A DNA stretch of 22,645 bases from Armatimonadaceae bacterium (lineage in GTDB: Bacteria > Armatimonadota > Armatimonadia > Armatimonadales > Armatimonadaceae): assembly GCA_030446525.1 (NCBI GenBank), contig JAUJNC010000076.1:1-22645 (forward strand), written 5' to 3'. The position numbers and the translations under genes were made by a program. A model generated the notes under the pieces. It was not told the origin of the DNA. It saw only the letters and a list, made by a program, of their open reading frames with translations, and did not search any database. Positions 6,631-13,683 of the stretch are shown one piece after another (position 1 is the stretch's first letter; each line of letters begins with the position of its first letter).

Positions 6631-7656
6631 ATGTCCAATATCGCAGTTACCGCACAACACTTCCGCCAGATCGCTCCGCAGGCGTATGACCCGATCACCC
6701 CCAGGGCGGCCGCGCGCGACGCCGCCGGCGGAGCGTCGTCCCCCATCCGCAACGCCACCCGCACCCTGGCGGTCACCGGCGGCAAGGGCGGGGTCGGAAA
6801 GACCAACCTGTCCGTCGCCCTCGCCCTGTGCGCGGCGCGGGCCGGGCTGCGGGTCGGCATCCTCGACGCCGACTTCGGCCTGGCCAAGCTGCACATCCTG
6901 CTCGGCCTGACCCCGCAGGCCGACCTGCGCGATGTGCTGTCGGGCAGGCTGCGCCTTTCCGACACCCTGCTGGAGGGCCCCGGGGGCATACGCATCCTTC
7001 CGGGCGCTTCGGGGCTGGCCGAGATCGCCAACCTGGGCCCGGAGCAGCGCGGGCTGCTGCTGCAGGGGCTGGAGGAGGTGTCCGAGAACTTCGACCTGCT
7101 CCTGGTCGACACCGGCGCTGGCATCAGCGAGAACGTGCTCTCCTTCGTCGTGGCCGCCGACGAGGCCGTGGTCGTCACCACCCCCGAGCCCACCGCCCTT
7201 GCCGACGCCTACGGCCTGATCAAGGTGTCCTTCGATCGGCGCAAGGACCTGCCCTTCCACCTGCTGATCAACAATACGTCGTCGCCCGCCGAGGCGGACT
7301 CCGCGGCCCGGCGCCTCACCGAGGTGACCCAGCGCTTCCTGCACGTGCCGATCACCTACGCGGGGCGCGTCCCCGCCGACCCGCTCGTCCGGGCGGCCGT
7401 GCGCGCGCGCAAGTCGTTCCTGTCCCACGCGCCCGACGGGCCCGCCGCCCTGGCGTTCCGCCCGGTCGCCGCCAAGATCCTGGGCATCGACGACATCTCG
7501 CTGCCGGCGGCGGTGACCGCGCCCGCGGTGAGCAATGTCTACGGCGTGCACCGGGACGGCGCGCCCGGGAACTCCCAGGTCATGCCCGCGCCCGCCCCGC
7601 AGCAGACGTTCGTGCAACGTCTCTCGGGCCTGCTCGGCCTGGGCCGCCGCGGCTAG
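6631..7656 (+). CDS. FlhG/MinD-family ATPase, copy 2
   Basis: An intact 341-residue P-loop ATPase. The deviant Walker A KGGVGKTN is at about 52-59, VGILDADFGLAKLH follows at 75-88, and LLLVDTGAGIS is the Walker B region. VVVTTPEPTALADAYGLIK is the stretch typical of FlhG/YlxH-type proteins. The N-terminus (MSNIAVTAQHFRQIA) lacks the DQAxxLR motif that copy 1 has, so it is less likely to act on FlhF. The C-terminus ends FVQRLSGLLGLGRRG, a short amphipathic basic helix like a membrane-targeting tail. Start: ATG 6631 with GGAGGT 3-4 nt upstream. Two blocks (6765-6888 and 7000-7199) are almost identical in DNA to copy 1, while the rest differs. It is followed by a 12-bp stem shared with the convergent radA. 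Confidence 0.85.
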   Translation: MSNIAVTAQHFRQIAPQAYDPITPRAAARDAAGGASSPIRNATRTLAVTGGKGGVGKTNLSVALALCAARAGLRVGILDADFGLAKLHILLGLTPQADLRDVLSGRLRLSDTLLEGPGGIRILPGASGLAEIANLGPEQRGLLLQGLEEVSENFDLLLVDTGAGISENVLSFVVAADEAVVVTTPEPTALADAYGLIKVSFDRRKDLPFHLLINNTSSPAEADSAARRLTEVTQRFLHVPITYAGRVPADPLVRAAVRARKSFLSHAPDGPAALAFRPVAAKILGIDDISLPAAVTAPAVSNVYGVHRDGAPGNSQVMPAPAPQQTFVQRLSGLLGLGRRG

Positions 7657-7677
7657 TGATGGCGACGGTCACAGGTT

Positions 7678-7713
7678 CGTAAGGGCGCCACGCTCTCTGC
7701 AGGCGCCCTTACG
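7678..7713. terminator. Bidirectional terminator-like stem between flhG2 and radA
   Basis: CGTAAGGGCGCC (7678-7689) pairs perfectly with GGCGCCCTTACG (7702-7713) around a 12-nt loop. It lies between two convergent genes, and the radA stop codon falls inside its right arm. Neither side has a proper U-tract, so it may block read-through without being a textbook intrinsic terminator. Confidence 0.55.
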
Positions 7714-10621
7714 GACCGGACGGCGGCAGGAGCGCCTTGTCGACGGCGGCCCGCAGCGAGTCCACGCCGGTGACCGACAGGTCGGCGCCTTTGGAGTCGC
7801 GCCCGACGTTCTTGCGGGCCACCAGGGCGGACGTGAAACCCAGCCGCGACGCCTCCCTCAGCCGTTTCTCGATCTGCGAGCAGCCGCGCACCTCGCCCGC
7901 CAGCCCGATCTCGCCCAGGAAGACGGCCTTGGGGTCGACGGGCATCTCCTTGAAGTTCGAGGCGACGGCGAGCGCGATCGCCAGGTCGACGGCGGGCTCC
8001 TCGATGCGCACGCCGCCGGCGACGTTGACGTACACGTCCTGGTTCGCCAGGGAGAACCCGACGCGCTTCTCCAGGACCGCCAGGATAAGGTTCATGCGCT
8101 CCCGGGACACGCCGCTGGCCATGCGGCGCGGCGCGGCCAGGTAGGAGGGGGCGACCAGGGCCTGTATCTCGACCAGGAGGGGGCGCGTCCCCTCGATCGT
8201 GGCGGTCACGGTCGAACCGGGGTCGTTCTCGGGGCGCTCGGCCAGGAACACCTCCGACGGGTTCTCGACGCCGGCCAGCCCCTCCTCGCGCATCTCGAAG
8301 ATGCCCAGCTCGTCCGTCGAGCCGAATCGGTTCTTGACGGCGCGCAGGATGCGGTAGGTCAGGTGCCGGTCGCCCTCGAAGTAGAGGACGGTGTCCACCA
8401 TGTGCTCGAGGACGCGCGGCCCGGCGATCGCCCCCTCCTTGGTGACGTGCCCGACCAAAAACACGGGGACGCGCTGCCCCTTGGCGATCGCCGCCAGCGC
8501 CGCCGTGGCCGCCCGCACCTGCGAGACCGTGCCCGGCGCGGACTCGACGTCCGGGCTTTGCATGGTCTGGATGGAGTCGATGATCAGGTACCGCGGCTGG
8601 ATGGACTGGACGTAGCCCGCGACCGCGGCCACGTCGGTCTCCGAGGCCAGCAGCAGATTTTCGTGGTCCGCCTGGAGCCGCGCCGCGCGCAGCTTGATCT
8701 GCTCGACGCTCTCCTCGCCGCTGACATAGAGCGTCTTGCCGTGCCCCCGCGCCACGTTCCCCGCCACCTGGGTGAGCAGCGTGGAGTTGTGTACGACGAG
8801 GTCGCTTGCCACGAAGTTCGCCGCGCCCGGCACCGTGATGTCGAACACCGGCTCCTCGCCCGCCGGCCGTATGTCGGTGATCTCGTCCCAGTAGATGTCG
8901 CCCTCCGCGAGACGGCGCAGGTAAGGCGTCGGGTAGGCATCGGCCAGGGCGGCGACCGTTCTGCGGCACAGCGGGCGGTCGAAACGGCGGTTGCGGATCA
9001 TCACGCCTGCTTGTTGGGAGATCGTCCCGAACGGCATCCCGCCTGCCGCCTCACGCACATGCCGCCAGAAACCGGCCTCCACCGGAACGGTGTCGAAGTG
9101 CGTGGAAGGCAGGCTCGCCAGCGGCAAAGAGGCGATCCGCTCCTTTGCGAGGTCACGGCCCCAGATGCCGATCTCGCTTAGAAACCTCCGAATCTCCGCC
9201 CCGCCCAGCATCTGGAGCTCGTAGGCGATGTACCGGGCGCCGCGCACCCGGCTCTCCTTGACGCGCAGCCTGGTGACAAAGCCGAAGCGCAACAGCAGGT
9301 GCTGAACGTCCCGTGCGAGCCGCTCGCTGATGGTGCTGTACGACAGCGCCGGTGTCGTCCGGTTAACCAGGTAAACGGAGCCGTCGCAGGAAAAGAGGAC
9401 TTTCAGGAACAAGGCAAGCTGCGGTTCGGGCAGGCGGAAGATGGCATCCGGCACCGCCTTGTTCTGCGCGCGCGAGAAGCGCAGGCCGAACTTCTCCAGG
9501 AGCCGTGCCATCGGCGTCGCCATCGCGGCCGCGTGCGCGGATTCGGGAGCGAGATCCGCGACCGGAACGCCCAGCGCAGATGCCAAACGCCCCGTCTCCT
9601 CCGGCGAAGGTACGGAACGCCCACCGTACCACATCCGCATCCGGCTGTGCGGCACCCCTACCTGACGCGCCAGCGCCATCCAGGCGACCCGCTTACCGTT
9701 CCGCACTCGGGTCAAGGCAGCCGCAAACTCCTGCCGGGCCTCTTGGCGCGACGCACCGGTAATGACAAACCGGAACTGCTTGGCGCGGCTCCCGGGCTTC
9801 GGGTACACGCGCAGGGTCATGCCGAAGTAGTCCGCAACGCGGAGCAAGTCGGCCTCCACCTCAGGCAGGGCGCTGGTCACCGTGACGGCGGACTGCGCGG
9901 AGCCGTCCGACAGGATGTACGCGATCAGCTTTATCACGTTCTCATCCAGCTCGTCCGAGCCGAAGAACGGCAGAGCGCGCGGGGACGCGATGCGCGTGCC
10001 GGGCGTCAGGTCGCCGACCGGCATCCACCCGCCGGGCGTTAGCACGGGATGGCTCGGCGTGCAGCGCAGTGCTCGGCCCAACCGGGTCCCGCACTTCGAC
10101 TATCTCGCGCACCCCTGCTGATGGAACGCACTGACCGCCGCCGGGACGAGGCCGCCGGTCTCTTCTTCCAGGGCAAGCACGGGTCGACGTTGCGCCGCCC
10201 AATCGGTGATCGGCAGATAAGCCCCGGTGCAGGGGTCGAAAACGCGCTCCGATCCGCCGAACTTGCCGATGCGGATCTCCGCCGATCGGTACGAGCAGGA
10301 GCCGGGCACCACGCCGCCGCCCAGCACCCGGTCGAACTCGCCGATAAAGGTGGTGCTGCGCTCATGAAGGGTCGCCTCGATCTCGGTGATGGGACGGGGG
10401 CCGCTGCGCGCGGCGCCCATGCGAGAACGCCGCGCCGCCTTCCCGCCCGCCGGCCAGCAGCGCCGCCGCCCGGGCCAGCGATTGGGCAGGCTGGTCGGCG
10501 CCGCGCGCGCGACCTCCTCCGCCAGGGTGTTCCACTCGCCGCACTCAGGGCAGCGCCCCATCCACTTGGGGCTCACGCCCCCGCACGCCTGGCAAACAAA
10601 TCGCGTCGTCGTTTTCGCCAT
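7709..10621 (-). CDS. radA: DNA repair protein RadA (Sms), interrupted by an intein
   Basis: RadA is a RecA-like, DnaB-like ATPase that extends recombination intermediates. Seen: a zinc finger with Cys10, 13, 24 and 27 (FVCQACGG, GRCPECGEW), then PRPITEIEA, GEFDRVLGGGVVPGS, and the Walker A motif ending GK at 10262. An intein of about 490 residues follows, then STLLTQVAGNVA at 8785. Beyond it are LIIDSIQTM, KNRFGSTDELGIFEM (RadA signature) and the Lon-like C-terminal domain (VEKRVGF-type block, VNVAGGVRIEEPAVDLAIA). Start: ATG 10621 with GGGAGG 5 nt upstream. Start and stop are in one frame, but it is left briefly at about 10081-10120, passing a TAG at 10100-10102 between a lost and a gained G. 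P-loop bases also look lost near 10275-10290. These are probably sequence errors. Confidence 0.88.
8786..10261 (-). mobile_element. Intein with LAGLIDADG homing endonuclease in RadA Walker A
   Basis: Splicing blocks appear in order. Block A is FGGSERVFDPCTGAYLPI, directly after the Walker A GK. Block B is CTPSHPVLTPGGW, with the conserved TxxH. Blocks F and G are PVFDITVPGAANFVA and VVHN, followed by Ser as +1 residue. Two dodecapeptides, LIAYILSDGS (about 9931-9902) and FLKVLFSCDGS (about 9409-9377), mark a LAGLIDADG endonuclease. Between them lies a helix-turn-helix-like stretch (ARQVGVPHSRMRMWYGG). Length is about 492 codons. Known: inteins often sit in P-loops, and the endonuclease spreads the element into empty alleles. 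Oddity: aligned to class 1 inteins such as the mycobacterial RecA intein, exactly residue 1 (Cys) is missing. The Asp in block F argues against the class 3 type. One local frame excursion lies near 10081-10120. Confidence 0.85.
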
Positions 10622-10662
10622 GCCGCCCTCCCCATCGCGCCGAAGTCGTAAAAAACCACGTT

Positions 10663-10691
10663 GTTGTACAACTCCTGACGGCGATTGTCAA
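10663..10691 (-). promoter_or_regulatory. radA promoter
   Basis: On the minus strand TTGACA (10691-10686) is followed by a 17-nt spacer and TACAAC (10668-10663, 4 of 6 to TATAAT). Transcription would start near 10656, giving a 5' leader of about 35 nt that carries the GGGGAGGG ribosome site before the ATG at 10621. Confidence 0.6.
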
Positions 10692-10720
10692 ACATCTGTT
10701 TCCCATGCGCGCCACGCTCC

Positions 10721-10750
10721 TTGACACGCCACCCCACGATCTGATAGCAT
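10721..10750 (+). promoter_or_regulatory. Promoter of the HEAT-redoxin gene
   Basis: A perfect -35 TTGACA (10721-10726), an 18-nt spacer and TAGCAT (10745-10750, 4 of 6). The expected transcription start, near 10757, is within about 3 nt of the ATG at 10760, and no ribosome site is present. The mRNA is therefore probably leaderless. It runs divergently from the radA promoter. Confidence 0.5.
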
Positions 10751-10759
10751 CCAATCATC

Positions 10760-12137
10760 ATGAGAGCAATAAACCTCCCGATCCCCTCATCCTGACTGCC
10801 TGCCTGGCGCTCGCCGGCCCTGCTTCGCCGGCGGCCGCGGACACCGCCCCCGGCCCCGGGGCGCCGATCCAGGACGGCCACGCCGTCGGCTCCTGGTCGC
10901 GAGCCTGGGGATCGAATCCGCTCGTGCGCCATCTGGCCGCCCGGCAGTTGACCGCGCCGGAGGCGCCGGCCGGCGCCGTGGCGGCGGCGCTCGGCGAGGC
11001 GATCCGCAGCGCGGATAGGCGCACCCGAACACATCGGGCCTACGCGGAGATCCTGCATGCCATCGGGCCGCCGGCCGCCGCCGCGTTCCGCCGCGATCTC
11101 TGCTGCAGGCGCAGCAGAGTCGCCCCTGCTCCGGAACCGGGCCGCCGGCGACCTGATCCGGGTTACCTGTTCGCGCGGCCCGGGCGGGCGCGCCGTCCAG
11201 GCGCTCCCCGTCCTGCGGGCGCGCAGCGGGCGCCCGGCGTGTACGCCGGCGCGGCAAAGCGCCGAGGACCCTGGGGCCGGCGGCACGGGACGCCGTCCCT
11301 TTCCTCCTGCGCGCCCTGGAGCCCGGCTTCCGGGACACGGCCACGGACCACCTGTTCGCGCCCGCCCCGCCCGACGCCGGCCTGCGCCCCGGCCACGGGT
11401 CGGCGACCACCGCGCGGCGGGAAGCCATGCGGGCGCTCGGCAAGATCGGCAACGCCGCCGCACCGGCGATCCCCCTGCTGAGGCGGATCGCGCAAAACGG
11501 GACCAGGGACGCGGCCTCGCGGGAACAGGCGCTCCTGGCGATCCAGGCGCTCGAGGGGATGGGCCCGGTGGCGCGCGACGCGTTCCTGCAGGAGTGGGCG
11601 CGCCTGTCCAAGGGCGCGCGGGCGCGGCTCAACCAGCCGGCGCCGGACTTCTCGTTCCGCGACCTGGCGGGACAGACGCGCCCGCTCAAAGCGTGGCGCG
11701 GCCGGCTCGCCCTGTTCGTCTTCACCGACACCCGCTGCCCGTGCGTGGCCGCCTACCACGAGCGCATCCGGGCGCTGCACGAGAAATACAAAGGGCAGGG
11801 CCTGGACGTCATCTACGTGTTCGCCAACCCGGACGACAGCGGCCACGACGTCGAGCACTTCCTGGCCAAAAAGCCGTGTCCCTGGGTCACGATGCGCGAC
11901 GAGGGTCAGAAGCTGACGCGGCTCCTGGGGGCGCGCGTCGCCTCGGAGACCTTCCTGCTCGACCGGGGCGGCGTGCTCCGCTACCGTGGCCGCGTCGACG
12001 ACAGCATCTACGACCCGAAGGCCGTCAAGGAACGCAGCCTGGAGGACGCGATCCGCGCGCTCCTGGGCGGCCGCCCGGTCGCGAAACCGGAGACACCGGC
12101 TTTCGGCTGCGCCTTCCCCCAGGGTGAGGAAGGTTAG
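10760..12137 (+). pseudogene. Secreted HEAT-repeat plus redoxin (thioredoxin-fold) protein, frame broken near its 5' end
   Basis: From ATG 10760 the frame stops after 11 codons. In the adjacent frame a hydrophobic leader continues (PLILTACLALAGPASPAAA), followed by HEAT-like helices (NPLVRHLAARQL, LGEAIRSADRRTRTHRAYAE). A second frame holds LLRNRAAGDLIRV. From about 11290 to the stop at 12137 the frame is clean: MRALGKIGNAAAPAIPLLRR (HEAT helix pair), then a redoxin domain with PAPDFSFRDLAGQTRPL, LALFVFTDTRCPCVAAY (CPC at the active-site position), VIYVFANPDDSG and ETFLLDRGGVLRYRGRVDD. The whole protein would be about 455 residues, exported by Sec. Such domains act as thiol reductants or peroxidase-like enzymes in the envelope; the exact role is unknown. 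A strong terminator follows at 12143. Confidence 0.65.
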
Positions 12138-12142
12138 ACCCG

Positions 12143-12180
12143 AAAAAGCCCCCGCGAGCGGCCGCTCGCGGGGGGCTTTT
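12143..12180. terminator. Strong bidirectional intrinsic terminator
   Basis: AAAAAGCCCCCGCGAGCGG faces CCGCTCGCGGGGGGCTTTT around the centre at 12161/12162. The stem is about 18 bp with one bulged G, and its A-rich and T-rich flanks serve transcription from both sides. It separates the redoxin gene from the convergent DUF1501 gene. Confidence 0.85.
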
Positions 12181-12210
12181 GGGCGCGTCACCCGACCGGC
12201 TTTGGCGCCC

Positions 12211-13668
12211 TTAGTGCATGAAGCCCAGGTAGGGCGGCCTGGGCCGGTCCATGTTGCCGACGTTGGGCATGATCGCCTGGATGTCGACGTCGCGCACGCC
12301 GAACCAGGAGGCGAGCGTGGCGGCGTACTCGTCCACCGACGTGGTCGGTATGAAGCGCCCCGACCTCCCGCTGTCCACGTTGTAGGGGCTGCCGGGGTCG
12401 ACGATGCCCGCGATCGGCGGGTACTGGCCGTAGAACCAGCCGCCACGCACCGCGTCGCCCAGGATCAGGGCGTGCGAGCCCCAGGCGTGGTCCGTGCCGA
12501 CGTTGGTGTCCGAGTTCTCCTGGAAGGTGCGGCCGAACTCGCTGAGCGTGAACGTCGTGACCTTGTCCGCCAGGCCCTGCGCGGCGATCTCGTCGTAGAA
12601 CCACTTCATCGCCTGGCTCAGCGACCGCATCAGGGTCGGCTGCGAGACCAGCTGCCCGGAGTGCGTGTCGAAGCCGCCCGTGGACGCGAAGAAGATCTGG
12701 CGGCGGTTGGTCCCGAGGGTGTCCCGCTTGCCGATGATCCGGGCGATCTGTGACAGCTGGGTCGCCAGGCCGTTCGTGGTGCCGAACGGGAACGGCGTGG
12801 CCGTGGTCGTGCCGGCCAGCGCGGTGAAGGCCTCCTCGCCGTTGTCGATGGCCCTGGCGACCCGGTCGCTCATGCCCTGCACGAGCGTCAGGTTGTCGCT
12901 CATGCCGTACACCTGCAGCTGCCGCAGCGCCGCATAGCGCGAGCCGGTGGGCAGCTGCCCCGCCGCCTGCCCCGTCTGCACGATCAGGTTCGCGCCGTTG
13001 TTCTGCACGGTGATATAGGGCTCCGTCCCGGTCAGGTACAGCGACGACCCGCCGGTCACGTTGACCAGCATGGGGAGCCTCGGGTTGGTGTGCAGCTGCT
13101 TGGCAAGCCCCGCGAGGCTGTTCCCCCAACCCTGTCCCAGGCTCAGATCCTGCCAGGTCTCCTTCTGGACGCGGTGGTCGTACAGCGAGGCGGGGCGCGA
13201 GGCCGGGTTGTTGACGTACGTGTTCCGGTCGATGGGGTACTTGAGCGTGCCGACGTTGCACACGACGGCGAGTCTGCCCTGCTGCCACAGCGGGTACAGG
13301 CCCTCCGAGGTGACCGTGCCGCTGCCGACCGTCACTGACGTGGTCCCCAGGTTGGGGTGCATCCCGAACGTGCGGCCCGCATGGCCCCCGTCCCCCGGGT
13401 TGATCCCCAGCAGATCGTTGAAGGGGACGCCGACGCGAGGGCGCTTGGAGCGGTAGTACGCGTACTCGCTCCCCGCGGCGTCCGAGTCCCGGGGGGCGAT
13501 CATGTTGTAGGCGTCGTTGCCGCCGTCCAGGTAGATGCAGACCAGCGCCTTGTAGTCGTCGCCCGTGGACTGCGCCATGGCGGTGAGCATACCCAACCGG
13601 GACATGAGCGCGGACGCGCCCAGGGCGACCCCGCCCTGGCGCAGTAGGTCCCTGCGTGTTAATGCCAT
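12211..13668 (-). CDS. DUF1501 family exported protein, cassette 1
   Basis: DUF1501 proteins belong to the alkaline phosphatase/sulfatase-like fold; most have no known substrate. Seen: a twin-arginine leader, MALTRRDLLRQGGVALGASA, with a hydrophobic core ending near AMAQS. The first strand is CIYLDGGNDAYNMIAP. GGFDTHSGQL and LSEFGRTFQENS follow, then GTDHAWGSHALILGDAV, a conserved aspartate/histidine-rich block. Length is 485 residues, with a clean frame. Start: an in-frame ATG at 13677 has AAAGG touching it, while ATG 13668 has AAAGGA 8 nt upstream, so I prefer the latter. It follows the DUF1800 gene by 15 nt, so both are probably on one transcript. The Tat leader suggests folding, possibly with a metal, before export. 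Confidence 0.88.
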   Translation of the reverse strand: MALTRRDLLRQGGVALGASALMSRLGMLTAMAQSTGDDYKALVCIYLDGGNDAYNMIAPRDSDAAGSEYAYYRSKRPRVGVPFNDLLGINPGDGGHAGRTFGMHPNLGTTSVTVGSGTVTSEGLYPLWQQGRLAVVCNVGTLKYPIDRNTYVNNPASRPASLYDHRVQKETWQDLSLGQGWGNSLAGLAKQLHTNPRLPMLVNVTGGSSLYLTGTEPYITVQNNGANLIVQTGQAAGQLPTGSRYAALRQLQVYGMSDNLTLVQGMSDRVARAIDNGEEAFTALAGTTTATPFPFGTTNGLATQLSQIARIIGKRDTLGTNRRQIFFASTGGFDTHSGQLVSQPTLMRSLSQAMKWFYDEIAAQGLADKVTTFTLSEFGRTFQENSDTNVGTDHAWGSHALILGDAVRGGWFYGQYPPIAGIVDPGSPYNVDSGRSGRFIPTTSVDEYAATLASWFGVRDVDIQAIMPNVGNMDRPRPPYLGFMH

Positions 13669-13683
13669 CTTCCTCATCCTTTC

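Noticed and set aside
7535..9181. Rightward 548-codon frame opposite radA
   Set aside because: Low-complexity shadow of radA with no recognisable fold.
8786..10261. Class 3 intein (naturally lacking Cys1)
   Set aside because: Class 3 inteins carry a Cys in block F at the place where this one has Asp (PVFDIT), so natural absence of Cys1 by that route is not supported.
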